A stretch of 25,943 bases of DNA from CALJIC01 sp039805565 (GCA_039805565.1 JBDLTZ010000306.1:1-25943), one strand, 5' to 3'; positions 15,255 through 23,462 are shown, counted from the first letter of the stretch. Numbers and translations: made by a program. Notes: generated from the sequence alone by a model not told the origin.

Positions 15255-16868
15255 ATGTCGCTACCGCTACGGAACAAGATCGGGGTCATCACCAGCGGAT
15301 CGCTCGTCGAGGGGCTCTCGGCGCGGCTCGAGGGTCGCGAGAGTGTCGAGGACATGCGCGTCGGGAAGTTCGTGGTGATCAACGGCGAGAAGCACGAGTT
15401 CTTCTGCATGATTACCGACGTGGTGCTGGAGGCCACCAACCAGAAGGTGCTGGTGGACCCGCCGGACGGCGACCTGTTCTTCCACGAGGTGCTGGCGGGG
15501 ACATCGACCTACGGCACGGTAGCGCTGAAGCCGATGCTGATGCTGCCGCGCGACCTGAACGACGAGCTGCGGCCGCCGAAGACCGTGCCGCGCCACTTCG
15601 CGCCGGTGCTCGACGCCGACGAGAGCGATTTCCAGCGGGTGTTTGGCGGCGAGGATGCGACGCACTTCGAGATCGGGCGGCCGCTGGACATGGACGTGCC
15701 GGTCTGCCTGGACCTGAGTCGGCTGGTGGAGCGCTCGAACGGCATCTTCGGCAAGAGCGGCACCGGCAAGAGCTTCCTGACTCGCTTGCTGCTGTGCGGC
15801 ACGATCAAGGCCAACGCGGCGTCGAACCTGATCTTTGACATGCACAGTGAGTACGGCTGGGAGACCCCCTCGGAGGGCGGTGGGTTCGTGAAGGGGCTGC
15901 GCCAGCTCTTCGGCGCGCATGTGCTGGTCTACTCCCTGGACCCGGCTACCTCGCGTAACCGCAATGTGCCGGTGGACGAGGAGGTGGCGATCGGCCTGGA
16001 CCAGATCGAGGTCGAGGATGTGATCCTGCTGCAGGACGAGCTGAACCTCACCGCCACGGCCGCCGAGTCCGCCTACCTGCTGGTGGACCGCTACAAGGAG
16101 CGCTGGCTGAGCGAGCTGCTGAAGATGACCGCCGAGGATGTCAATCTGTTCGCTGAGAGCGTGGGCGGGCACGCCGGGGCGATCAGTGCGCTCAAGCGCA
16201 AGCTCGAGCAGGTCGCCCGCAAAGGGTTCGTGCGGGAGAGCGTGCCGGGCAAGGTGATCGACCAGCTAGTGGATGTGCTGGCAGCCGGCAAGCACGTGGT
16301 GCTGGAGTTCGGCCGCTACAGCGACTCGCTCTCATACATGCTCACGGCGAACATCATCACGCGGCGCATTCGGCGGCGCTGGGTCGAGAAGACCGAGCAG
16401 TACATCCGCAGCAAGGACGCCAAGGACAAGCCGCGCCAGCTCATGATCACGATCGAGGAGGCGCACAAGTTCCTCAACCCGCAGACGGCGAAGCAGACGA
16501 TCTTCGGCACGATCGCGCGTGAGCTGCGAAAGTACAGCGTGACGCTGCTGGTGGTGGACCAGCGCCCATCGTCGATCGACGCGGAGGTGATGAGCCAGCT
16601 CGGCAGCCGCGTGACAGCGCTGCTGAACGACGACAAGGACATCGACGCGGTGTTCACGGGCGTGAGCGGCGCGTCGAGCCTGCGGGCGGTGCTGGCGAGC
16701 CTCGACACGCGGCAGCAGGCGCTGGTTCTGGGCCACGCGGTGCCGATGCCGGTGGTGGTGCGGACGCGACCGTACGACGAGGCGTTCTACCGCGCGGTGG
16801 GACGGCCCGAGGGGAACACACTGGAGGAGCGGCGGCGCGCGCGGGTGGAGATGGACGAGCTGTTCTGA
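15255..16868 (+). CDS. HerA-like ATP-binding protein (HAS-barrel plus DUF87 ATPase)
   Basis: A 537-residue FtsK/HerA-superfamily ATPase. The first 90 residues (IGVITSGSLVEGLSARL, KFVVINGEKHEFFCMITDV) resemble the HAS-barrel that precedes HerA motors. Walker A GKSGTGKS is at 166-173, the Walker B-like MITIEEAH ends at H404, and VVDQRPSSID follows as the sensor/arginine region. HerA forms hexameric rings that move DNA, usually with the nuclease NurA in end resection. No nurA-like gene is adjacent. The ATG at 15255 is chosen because the HAS-barrel begins there; the open frame continues upstream only as the antisense of the molybdopterin gene. The role may be DNA repair or a phage-defence-like function; the sequence does not decide. 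Confidence 0.88.
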   Translation: MSLPLRNKIGVITSGSLVEGLSARLEGRESVEDMRVGKFVVINGEKHEFFCMITDVVLEATNQKVLVDPPDGDLFFHEVLAGTSTYGTVALKPMLMLPRDLNDELRPPKTVPRHFAPVLDADESDFQRVFGGEDATHFEIGRPLDMDVPVCLDLSRLVERSNGIFGKSGTGKSFLTRLLLCGTIKANAASNLIFDMHSEYGWETPSEGGGFVKGLRQLFGAHVLVYSLDPATSRNRNVPVDEEVAIGLDQIEVEDVILLQDELNLTATAAESAYLLVDRYKERWLSELLKMTAEDVNLFAESVGGHAGAISALKRKLEQVARKGFVRESVPGKVIDQLVDVLAAGKHVVLEFGRYSDSLSYMLTANIITRRIRRRWVEKTEQYIRSKDAKDKPRQLMITIEEAHKFLNPQTAKQTIFGTIARELRKYSVTLLVVDQRPSSIDAEVMSQLGSRVTALLNDDKDIDAVFTGVSGASSLRAVLASLDTRQQALVLGHAVPMPVVVRTRPYDEAFYRAVGRPEGNTLEERRRARVEMDELF

Positions 16869-16915
16869 TGCCGCGGGCGGAGCGCTGAGCAGCTAGGGTA
16901 TAGGCTGAACATAAT

Positions 16916-16946
16916 GAGGGCGTTGAAGTCACGCTTCAGCGCCCTC
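16916..16946. terminator. Bidirectional terminator between convergent genes
   Basis: Arms GAGGGCGTTGAAG (16916-16928) and CTTCAGCGCCCTC (16934-16946) form 13 pairs (one G-U) around a 5-nt loop. It lies between the convergent HerA and TPR genes. Short T-rich tails flank both sides. Confidence 0.75.
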
Positions 16947-16959
16947 GGGTGTTTGCGGC

Positions 16960-17895
16960 TTAGGGCGTGGGTGTGACGCGCGGCGCGACGCCGCCGCTCT
17001 GCATCAGGAAGCCGAGCCTGCTCTTGGCAATCACCTCGAGCTGCGTGTTGCCAGCCTTGTTGGCTGCGTCGGCGGCCTGCTCGAAGGCGGCGACGGCCTC
17101 GGGTACCCTGCCGCGCATCTCCTCCACCCCGCCGAGCAGCAGGTAGCCCGGCGCCGCGGTTTCGGTGCGGCTGATCAGGGCGCGTGCGTCGGCCTCGGCG
17201 GCGTCCGTCTGGCCTACCTGGAGCAGCGTGGTGCCGCGGTCGAAGAGGAAGCGCGTGTCGTCGTTCAGCAGGCGCTTGGCCTCATCCCACGCTGTGTTTG
17301 CCGCTGCCTCGTCCCCCTGGGCCGCGTGGAGCGCGCCGATCCACAGCGCCGCCTGCGGGTCAGTCGGGACCTTGGTGGCCTCGGCCTGCGCGGCGGCAAG
17401 GGCACGGTCCAGCCTGCCGTCCTGCGCGAACTGACGCGTACTGTTGAGGTTGGCCTGCGGTGGTGGTGGAAAGAGCAGCGTCAGGACGATGATCGTCAGC
17501 ATCACGGCGAGCACCGGCACGCCGAGGAAGAGTAGGCGGCGGACACGGCGACGGCTCTCGTCGATCTGGGCGGCCTGGACAGCCTGGAAAGTAGGGCTGT
17601 CCTTGAGCTCGGCGGTCTGTTCGGCGGCCTGGACGAGGCGCACGACGCCGGCCGCGCCACGCAGGACCCGGCGCCGGAGCGAGTCGATGCGGCCCTCCTC
17701 GGCGCGAACGTCTACGCTGGGTTGGCGCGCCGCCGCGAGCATCTGGTCGAGCTGGTCAAGACTCTGGATGACGCCGCGGGCGCCGTTGGGAGTCTTGTGC
17801 ATATCGACGATGCGGCGCTCGGTGTCGTCGAGCAGCTCGCGGAGCCGAATGAGCTCGGTCTGTGTCGTGATGTGGGGGTCAATTGTGCGCTTCAT
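16960..17895 (-). CDS. Membrane-anchored TPR-containing protein
   Basis: A 311-residue protein with no enzymatic motif. Residues 1-118 are charged and helical, probably cytoplasmic coiled coil; 121-142 form one transmembrane segment followed by FPPPP; 147-300 are alanine-rich helical pairs with TPR character (DGRLDRALAAAQAEATKVP, AALWIGALHAAQGDEAAANTAW, VGQTDAAEADARALI, MRGRVPEAVAAFEQAADAA). TPR domains bind partner proteins, so it may be a scaffold on the outer face of the membrane. The ATG at 17895 has GGAGG about 8 nt upstream. It is convergent with HerA and divergent from the phosphatase gene. I do not recognise a specific family. Confidence 0.8.
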   Translation of the reverse strand: MKRTIDPHITTQTELIRLRELLDDTERRIVDMHKTPNGARGVIQSLDQLDQMLAAARQPSVDVRAEEGRIDSLRRRVLRGAAGVVRLVQAAEQTAELKDSPTFQAVQAAQIDESRRRVRRLLFLGVPVLAVMLTIIVLTLLFPPPPQANLNSTRQFAQDGRLDRALAAAQAEATKVPTDPQAALWIGALHAAQGDEAAANTAWDEAKRLLNDDTRFLFDRGTTLLQVGQTDAAEADARALISRTETAAPGYLLLGGVEEMRGRVPEAVAAFEQAADAANKAGNTQLEVIAKSRLGFLMQSGGVAPRVTPTP

Positions 17896-17955
17896 GAAGC
17901 CCCTCCGGGGCAGTTATTGTTGGCTGTGTAGCCGGAATGGTACCATAGGATACGG

Positions 17956-17961
17956 TATAAT
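17956..17961 (+). promoter_or_regulatory. -10 box for the histidine phosphatase gene
   Basis: A consensus TATAAT sits 82 nt before the ATG. No good -35 is found 16-18 bp upstream, so an activator or a weak -35 is possible. A 22-bp perfect palindrome begins 2 nt downstream, over the expected start site. Confidence 0.5.
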
Positions 17962-17962
17962 G

Positions 17963-17984
17963 CGCGGGCGGCATGCCGCCCGCG
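17963..17984. promoter_or_regulatory. 22-bp perfect palindrome at the predicted transcription start
   Basis: CGCGGGCGGCA is followed directly by its reverse complement, with GCATGC at the centre. Placed just after the TATAAT box, it could be a repressor operator or a hairpin at the very 5' end of the mRNA. Confidence 0.5.
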
Positions 17985-18043
17985 TAGATATGCCCGGCGC
18001 CCTGCTCCATGCGGCGCGGCGGTGGTAAGATTAAGGTGAACTG

Positions 18044-18685
18044 ATGCGACTGATTATTATCCGCCACGGTGAGAGCGAGTGGAATCGCATCGGCCGGTAC
18101 CAAGGCCAGGCGGACGCGCCGCTGTCCGATCTAGGGTTGCGCCAGGCGGAGGCACTGGCCGAGCGGCTGCGCAATGAGCGTTTCGATGCAATTTTCACGA
18201 GCCCGCTGCAGCGGGCGGCACGTACGGCGGCGGCGGTCGCCCGGCACCACCCCGAGGTGCCGCTCGTAACTGAGCCGGCGCTGCTCGAGATCCACCACGG
18301 TGACTGGCAGGGCCTGATGGTGCACGAGGTCAAGGAGCGCTACGCCGACGGGCTGGGCGAGTGGCGTATGCACCCCACCCGTGCGCAGATGCCGGGCGGT
18401 GAGAGCTTCAGCAACATCCTGAAGCGAGTGCTGGACTTCAAGGATCGGCTGCTGCAGGAGCGCGAGCACGGGAGCGTGCTGGTCTCGACTCACGATGTGG
18501 TGGTCAAGATTCTGGTGGCAGACGCGCTCGGTATGAATATGGATCGCATCAACCGTATCTGGGTCACGAACGCCAGTATTAGCGCCATCGAGTATGGTGA
18601 TGACCTGCCATACCTCGTGAGCCTCAGCGAGGCCTGCCACCTGGGTCGCCTAGAGACCGCGCGCGAGAACCAGAAGGCCTTGTAG
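18044..18685 (+). CDS. Histidine phosphatase family protein (phosphoglycerate mutase-like)
   Basis: A 213-residue cofactor-dependent phosphoglycerate-mutase-like protein. The catalytic motif is R7-H8-G9-E10, with N14 following; other family marks are TSPLQRAARTA, LLEIHHGDWQG with the acid residue, and the second histidine in VSTHDVVV. Such enzymes act as phosphatases on small phosphorylated molecules (for example alpha-ribazole phosphate or fructose-2,6-bisphosphate), or as mutases; the motif does not say which. The DGLGEWRMHPTRAQMPGGESF segment is typical of the phosphatase branch. AAGGTG lies 6 nt before the ATG. No gene for cobalamin synthesis is adjacent to support CobC. Confidence 0.88.
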   Translation: MRLIIIRHGESEWNRIGRYQGQADAPLSDLGLRQAEALAERLRNERFDAIFTSPLQRAARTAAAVARHHPEVPLVTEPALLEIHHGDWQGLMVHEVKERYADGLGEWRMHPTRAQMPGGESFSNILKRVLDFKDRLLQEREHGSVLVSTHDVVVKILVADALGMNMDRINRIWVTNASISAIEYGDDLPYLVSLSEACHLGRLETARENQKAL

Positions 18686-18769
18686 ATCTTCCAGAGAGAC
18701 TGTGTTGCACTGCCGGTGTTCGGGGGCCGCCCAAACTCCTCCGTGCGGCAAGCAACCTTTTGCTGACCG

Positions 18770-18806
18770 TGCATAGATTGTGCAGGGGCGGTGCATATTC
18801 TGTGCA
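18770..18806. promoter_or_regulatory. Two operator-like near-palindromes 22 bp apart
   Basis: TGCATA-GAT-TGTGCA (18770-18784) and TGCATA-TTC-TGTGCA (18792-18806) each form a 15-bp imperfect palindrome. Their spacing is two helical turns, and the second ends 5 bp before the -35 box of the polyprenyl synthase gene. The surrounding 20-bp direct repeats match at 16 positions. The placement suits binding by a dimeric activator. Confidence 0.6.
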
Positions 18807-18811
18807 AGGGC

Positions 18812-18839
18812 TTGACATGTTGCCCTTTTTGATTATACT
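18812..18839 (+). promoter_or_regulatory. Promoter of the polyprenyl diphosphate synthase gene
   Basis: TTGACA (18812-18817) and TATACT (18834-18839) are separated by 16 bp. Transcription would start near 18846. Confidence 0.8.
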
Positions 18840-18868
18840 ACAATAGTGTCTTCCTTCACAAAGCGGGC

Positions 18869-19978
18869 ATGGGGACTCTCTTGCGACACCTGCCGCGGCG
18901 CGCGGGGTGCCAGCAGCTAGAAAGTGTGCGTACGATGGGTCTTTCACCAATGCAGCTTGACCTGTCGGTACAGCGGCACGCCGACCCGGCGGTGCGGCTG
19001 CAGACTGCGAACCTTGGCGATATGCTCCGGCGCGCGGATCTGCCCGACGATATGACGTTCGTGGAGCAGCAGCTGCTGGCCCGAACACAGTCACGCTCGC
19101 AGCTTCTCGCGGCCTCGGGCGCATACACGGTGGCCGCGGGGGGCAAGCGGCTGCGTGCGGCCCTGGTGCTGCTAGCGGCGCGGCTCGGCTCATACCATCT
19201 GGAGCGAGCGGCGCGTCCCGCGGTGGCGATCGAGCTGCTGCACGCCGCCTCGCTGCTGCACGATGATCTGGTGGACAACGCGGGGCAGCGGCGCGGGCGA
19301 GTGACGGTCCACAGCCGCTGGGACAAGGACGTGGCTCTGATGCTGGGCAACTACTTCTTCGCCCTGGCGGCGCACGAGCTCGCGGCCGAGCCGGACCCGC
19401 GCATCATCCGCTTCTACAGCAGCGCCGCGCAGACAATGGTGGAGGGTGAGCTGACCCCAGTGACGCAGCTCGAGCCGCTGGAGACCGCGCTGGCGCAGTA
19501 CTATCACAAGATCGGCAGCAAGACGGCAGTGCTGTTCGAGGCGGCGTGTAAGGCCGGTATCGCGGTGGCCGGCGGCGGCGAGGCCGAGATAGCGGCGGCG
19601 GGTGCGTATGGCTACGACCTCGGGCTGGCATTCCAGATCGTGGATGATGTGCTTGACTTTACAGGGGATGAGACGGTGCTGGGTAAGCCGGCCGGCAATG
19701 ACCTGCGCGAGGGAACATTAACCCTGCCGCTCATCTTCGCGGTCTCGCAGTCGCACAATCCGCTGCTACGGGAGGTGGCGCGGACGGCGCGGCCTGATCC
19801 GACGCGTGTACCGCAGCTGGTGTCGGCCGTTGTAACCTCGGGGGGCGCGGCGCGGGCCATGGATGAGGCACGCGCGCTGATCGGCCGGGCGCTTGGGCAC
19901 CTGGCGATCTTCCCGTCATCTCCCACGCGCCGCGCCATGGCCGAGATAGGCGAGTTCGTGCTGAACCGCCAGCAGTAA
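18869..19978 (+). CDS. Polyprenyl diphosphate synthase (long-chain, all-trans)
   Basis: A prenyl elongase that joins isopentenyl diphosphate units onto an allylic diphosphate, probably making the quinone side chain. The two Asp-rich motifs are DDLVD in LLHDDLVDNAGQRRGR and DDVLD in QIVDDVLDFTGD; GGKRLRA is the substrate-binding motif. A small residue (Ala) sits five positions before the first Asp motif, as expected of long-chain rather than farnesyl or geranylgeranyl enzymes. From 18869 the protein is 369 residues, longer than the usual 320-330; ATG 18935 (347 residues) or ATG 18950 may be the real start, and none has a strong Shine-Dalgarno. It has its own promoter with operator-like repeats and a strong terminator, so it is a single-gene unit. 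Confidence 0.92.
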   Translation: MGTLLRHLPRRAGCQQLESVRTMGLSPMQLDLSVQRHADPAVRLQTANLGDMLRRADLPDDMTFVEQQLLARTQSRSQLLAASGAYTVAAGGKRLRAALVLLAARLGSYHLERAARPAVAIELLHAASLLHDDLVDNAGQRRGRVTVHSRWDKDVALMLGNYFFALAAHELAAEPDPRIIRFYSSAAQTMVEGELTPVTQLEPLETALAQYYHKIGSKTAVLFEAACKAGIAVAGGGEAEIAAAGAYGYDLGLAFQIVDDVLDFTGDETVLGKPAGNDLREGTLTLPLIFAVSQSHNPLLREVARTARPDPTRVPQLVSAVVTSGGAARAMDEARALIGRALGHLAIFPSSPTRRAMAEIGEFVLNRQQ

Positions 19979-20020
19979 CCGCATACAGGTTCGCCGCGGC
20001 GGATAACCGCGGTCTCAGTG

Positions 20021-20049
20021 GGGAGAGGGCCACACCTCTCCCTTTTTTT
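20021..20049 (+). terminator. Intrinsic terminator after polyprenyl synthase
   Basis: GGGAGAGG (20021-20028) pairs with CCTCTCCC (20035-20042) around a 6-nt loop and is followed by seven T. From here to the sigma factor start (about 215 bp) I see only a small TGCCT/AGGCA hairpin (20141-20159) and no convincing promoter. Confidence 0.92.
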
Positions 20050-20264
20050 GTTCCCGCTGTCCCCCACAAAGCGTACTCGCTACGCAACTTTCCACCTGCC
20101 TTGGGCGGTATCTCTAGTGCGCGGCGGGACCGGCCCCGGCTGCCTAAAACCTACAGGCATCCATCGTCGCACAGGCCTGCGTAATCGTAGCTACAACTAC
20201 AGCCGCGCAACGCAGCGACTCAGCCGCCCATCGTAGCATGCGTCCGAGCCCGCACGGAGCCGAG

Positions 20265-21314
20265 ATGAAGAACCTTACTCGTCGCACGACACTACCCCGT
20301 GATGGAGACAGCGAAGAAACCCCTCTGCCTGACATGATGACCGAGGTCGTCTGGGAGGAGGGAGTGGCGGACACGCTCGCTGGGCCTGAGCGCCGCGTCG
20401 CCGACACGACGGAGGACTCCGTGCAGCTCTACCTGCGCGAGATCGGGCAGGTGGCGTTGCTGAGCGCCAGCGACGAGGTGACGCTGGCGGATGAGATCAC
20501 CCGCGGCCGCGAGGCGCGCGAGCAGCTCCAGCGGCACGCCCGGCACGGGTGGGCAGAGCGGCTTCAGCTGGAGCGGGTGGCGGCTCAGGGGGATGAGGCG
20601 CGCCGGCGACTGATCCAGGCCAACCTGCGGCTTGTGGTGAGCGTGGCAAAGAAGTACATCGGCGGGCCGCTCTCGTTCATGGACCTGGTGCAGGAGGGCA
20701 ACATCGGCCTGATGCGCGCGGTGGAGAAGTTCGATGCGGGCCGCGGCAACCGCTTCTCCACCTACGCCACCTGGTGGATCCGGCAGTCGATCACGCGCGC
20801 TATCGCCGAGCAGAGCCGTGTCATCCGGCTGCCCGTGCACCTATCGGACGCGATCGGCCAGCTGCGGCGAGTGACGCGCCAGCTCGAGCAGGTGCTGGGG
20901 CGCGAGCCGACGACGCTGGAGGCTGCCGAGGCGCTGGGAGTGAGTGAGCGCCGGGTCCTGCGGCTGCTCCAGGCTGCGACGCAGCCGATCTCTCTGGAAC
21001 AGCCGATCGGGAGCGACGGCGAGGGGCACGTGGGCGAGCTGCTTTCCGACGGCGATGGGGACGCGCCGCTCGAGATCGCTACGCAGCGTATGATGCAGCA
21101 GGATGTCGCGCGGGCGCTCCTGCAGCTCCCTGAGCGTGAGCGCGCAATCCTTGAGATGCGCTACGGGCTGGCGGACGGCCAGCGGCGGACGCTTGAGGAG
21201 ATCGGTATAGCGTTCGGCATCACGCGCGAGCGCACGCGCCAGATCGAGGCCGAGGCGCTGCGGCACCTGCGTGGCCCAGGGGTCGGCGCCCGTCTCCAGT
21301 CTTACCTGGAGTAG
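20265..21314 (+). CDS. RNA polymerase sigma-70 factor, RpoD/SigA type
   Basis: A 349-residue sigma factor close to primary sigma factors. Region 1.2 begins at about residue 51 (DSVQLYLREIG), region 2 covers about 113-185 including KFDAGRGNRFSTYATWWIRQ, which melts and reads the -10 box, and region 4.2 ends with TLEEIGIAFGITRERTRQIEAEALRHLR for the -35 box. The acidic region 1.1 of large RpoD proteins is missing, so it could be the principal factor or a group 2 paralogue. ATG 20265 is preferred because GGAG lies 5 nt upstream; ATG 20238 would add 9 residues. It is monocistronic, with a terminator at 21332-21373. Its predicted specificity matches the consensus promoters in this window. Confidence 0.93.
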   Translation: MKNLTRRTTLPRDGDSEETPLPDMMTEVVWEEGVADTLAGPERRVADTTEDSVQLYLREIGQVALLSASDEVTLADEITRGREAREQLQRHARHGWAERLQLERVAAQGDEARRRLIQANLRLVVSVAKKYIGGPLSFMDLVQEGNIGLMRAVEKFDAGRGNRFSTYATWWIRQSITRAIAEQSRVIRLPVHLSDAIGQLRRVTRQLEQVLGREPTTLEAAEALGVSERRVLRLLQAATQPISLEQPIGSDGEGHVGELLSDGDGDAPLEIATQRMMQQDVARALLQLPERERAILEMRYGLADGQRRTLEEIGIAFGITRERTRQIEAEALRHLRGPGVGARLQSYLE

Positions 21315-21331
21315 CGAGACGTGTATCAGAG

Positions 21332-21373
21332 AGCCGGGGCGCGCGCACGTTTCGTGGCGCGCTCCGGCTTTTT
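21332..21373 (+). terminator. Intrinsic terminator after the sigma factor
   Basis: AGCCGGGGCGCGC pairs with GCGCGCTCCGGCT (one G-U). Above a one-base bulge, CACG pairs with CGTG around a TTT loop. The stem leads into TTTTT (21369-21373), 18 nt after the sigma stop codon. Confidence 0.92.
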
Positions 21374-21439
21374 GCTGCCCGCCAGCGGGCGACATAGCCG
21401 CCCGATTGGCGATTAAAGACGCCGCCGCGGCAAGCCCTC

Positions 21440-21448
21440 TGCTATAAT
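21440..21448 (+). promoter_or_regulatory. Extended -10 promoter for the CNNM/CorC-like gene
   Basis: TGCTATAAT is a consensus extended -10 element, 62 nt before the ATG. No -35 is evident at normal spacing. Confidence 0.65.
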
Positions 21449-21509
21449 TGTGTACGACAGCGTGTTGAAGTAACATAAAGCGATAGGCGCACGCTGCTGC
21501 TAGAGGGCT

Positions 21510-22907
21510 ATGGCTGACGGTATTGTGTTTGAGAGCATCCTGATTCTGGTGCTCATTCTGGCCAACGGATTCTTCGCGGCCTCGGAGATTGCTGTGGTGT
21601 CCGCCCGCAAGGGACGCCTGGAGCAGCAGGCCGATCAGGGGAGCGGCGGCGCCGCGGCGGCTCTGCGTCTGGCAGAGGACCCAAGCCGGTTCCTGTCGAC
21701 GGTCCAGGTCGGCATCACGCTGTTCGGGACGTTCGCAGCCGTGTTCGGCGGTGCGGGCCTGTCGGAGGCGCTCCAGGAGTGGCTTGCGTCGGTGCCGGCG
21801 CTGGCCCCCTACGCGGCGGCAATGGCCCCGGTGCTGGTCGCGCTGCTGATCAGCTACCTGTCGCTCATCCTGGGCGAGCTCGCGCCGAAGCGCCTGGCGC
21901 TGCAGAACGCCGAGGGGATGGCGGTGGCGGTGGCGCCGCTGATGCGCTGGCTGGCGCGCGCGGCCTCCCCGGTGGTGTCGTTCCTGACGTTCTCCACCGA
22001 GCTGGTGCTGCGGCTGCTCGGGCGGCGCAATGTTGCGGAGCAGCCAGTGACCGAGGACGACATCATGGCTCTGGTGCGCGAGGGCGCGGCCGAGGGCACC
22101 GTCGAGGATGCCGAGAAGGACCTGATACGCAACGTCTTCACCTTCACCGACCGGGCGGTGCGCTCGGCGATGACGCCGCGGACTCAGATCGTGGCGGTTG
22201 ACATCGAGACGCCGGTGCCCGAGGTGCTGGCGCTGATCACCGAGTCCGGCTACTCGCGCTTCCCGGTGTACCACGAGTCGCTCGACCACATTGTCGGCAT
22301 CCTGTACGTGAAGGATCTGCTGCAGAGCTGGGCCGCGCCGACGACGGTGGACCTACGCACCCTGCTGCGGCCGCCGCTGCACGTGCTGGAGAGCCAGCGG
22401 GCCTCGGCGGTGTTCCAGGTGCTGAAGGAGCGCCGGAGCGCGATGGCGCTGGTGCTGGACGAGTATGGGCAGGTGGCAGGCGTGGTGACGCTGGAGGACC
22501 TGCTCGAAGAGCTGGTGGGCGATATCTCCGATGAGTACGATGATGCGGACGAGGCACTGGTGCGGCTGGAGGACGGCAGCTACCTGGTGGATGGGCTGAT
22601 GCCGTTCGGAGACGCGCAGGAGCGGCTTCAGCTGCCGGCGGCGGCGGGCGAGCTGCTGCGCGAGCACGGCTTCGAGACGCTGGCGGGCTTCATGCTGGCG
22701 CTGCTGGGGCGCATCCCAGGGGTGGGAGACATGGCGCGGTGGGAGGGGTTCACCTTCCAGGTGATGGACATGGACGGCCGGCGGATCGATAAGATCCAGG
22801 TGCGGCCACCCCAGTCGCTCGGGGTCGAGCAGACCCAGGGTGTGCTCGCCACGGCCGCGCTGCCGCGGGTGTCGTCGCCGAAGACCCGTGAGGCGCGCGG
22901 CGACTGA
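21510..22907 (+). CDS. CNNM/CorC-type transmembrane protein with CBS pair
   Basis: A 465-residue hemolysin-family membrane protein, often linked to Mg2+/Co2+ efflux (MpfA, CorB, CNNM). Residues 1 to about 180 form the DUF21/CNNM membrane domain, with a hydrophobic first helix (IVFESILILVLILANGFFAA), the small-residue segment ISYLSLILGELAPKRLAL, and further helices. A CBS pair (about 200-320) begins at MTPRTQIVAVDIETP and includes FPVYHESLDHIVGILYVKDL and VLDEYGQVAGVVTLEDLLEELVGDI, likely binding nucleotide and Mg2+. A CorC/HlyC domain (about 335-425) ends it. The name hemolysin is historical. AGAGG lies close before the ATG. The gene stands alone between its promoter and an inverted repeat. 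Confidence 0.92.
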   Translation: MADGIVFESILILVLILANGFFAASEIAVVSARKGRLEQQADQGSGGAAAALRLAEDPSRFLSTVQVGITLFGTFAAVFGGAGLSEALQEWLASVPALAPYAAAMAPVLVALLISYLSLILGELAPKRLALQNAEGMAVAVAPLMRWLARAASPVVSFLTFSTELVLRLLGRRNVAEQPVTEDDIMALVREGAAEGTVEDAEKDLIRNVFTFTDRAVRSAMTPRTQIVAVDIETPVPEVLALITESGYSRFPVYHESLDHIVGILYVKDLLQSWAAPTTVDLRTLLRPPLHVLESQRASAVFQVLKERRSAMALVLDEYGQVAGVVTLEDLLEELVGDISDEYDDADEALVRLEDGSYLVDGLMPFGDAQERLQLPAAAGELLREHGFETLAGFMLALLGRIPGVGDMARWEGFTFQVMDMDGRRIDKIQVRPPQSLGVEQTQGVLATAALPRVSSPKTREARGD

Positions 22908-22923
22908 CGGGGGACTCGGGCCG

Positions 22924-23000
22924 GCGTAGCCACAGAGGGCACGGAGCGCGCAGAGGGTGGGAGCACACTCTATCTTGGCCTCTATGCCTTTTGGCTACGC
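22924..23000. repeat. Long inverted repeat between convergent genes
   Basis: GCGTAGCC (22924-22931) and GGCTACGC (22993-23000) are exact reverse complements 61 nt apart. Inside, AGAGGGTG and CACACTCT pair at 7 of 8 positions. The left part, ACAGAGGGCACGGAG, resembles a common repetitive intergenic sequence in many bacteria. It lies between the CNNM-like gene and the MaoC gene and may work as a two-way terminator. Confidence 0.45.
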
Positions 23001-23010
23001 AACTGGCGCT

Positions 23011-23457
23011 CTAGACGGAGCGGCGCTTCAGCAGCATCGTGAACTCCCCCTGCTGGACGGTCTCGTCGCGCTGGTTGAGGACGGTGACGTCGTAGACCAC
23101 GATGCCGCGGTCGGGCTTGCTCGTCTCGCGCGTGCTAGCGACACGCAGGGTGGCGCGGATCGTGTCGCCGAGCTTGATGGGCGCGGTGAACTGCCACGAG
23201 AGGCCGAGGAAGGCGATCACGCCATCTGAGTCCATGTCGGTGCGGTACTTGAGGCCGTTGGCGATCGAGAGGCCGAGCAGGCCGTGGGCGATGCGCTCGC
23301 CGAAGACTGACTGGCGCATGTACTCGGCGTCGGTGTGGAGGCGGTTGTAGTCGCCCGTGAGCCCGGCGAAGGAGGAGACGTCTGCCTCGGTGACGGTGCG
23401 CGCCGGCGTGGGGAAGGTGTCGCCGACGCTGTAGTCCTCGTAGTAGATTTTTTTCAT
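23011..23457 (-). CDS. MaoC-like hot-dog-fold hydratase
   Basis: A 148-residue single hot-dog-domain protein of the MaoC/(R)-specific enoyl-CoA hydratase family. The hydratase signature is present as GDYNRLHTDAEYM, with the catalytic Asp and His, followed by FGERIAHGLLGLS. It probably hydrates an enoyl-CoA or a related thioester; the exact substrate is unknown. ATG 23457 is chosen because KIYYEDYSVGDTF matches the usual family N-terminus. A GTG at 23481 would add eight residues and has a better Shine-Dalgarno (GGGAGGGG), but that sequence is also part of a GC hairpin. It follows sucD by 39 bp on the same strand and is probably co-transcribed. Confidence 0.87.
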   Translation of the reverse strand: MKKIYYEDYSVGDTFPTPARTVTEADVSSFAGLTGDYNRLHTDAEYMRQSVFGERIAHGLLGLSIANGLKYRTDMDSDGVIAFLGLSWQFTAPIKLGDTIRATLRVASTRETSKPDRGIVVYDVTVLNQRDETVQQGEFTMLLKRRSV

Positions 23458-23462
23458 ACCAT

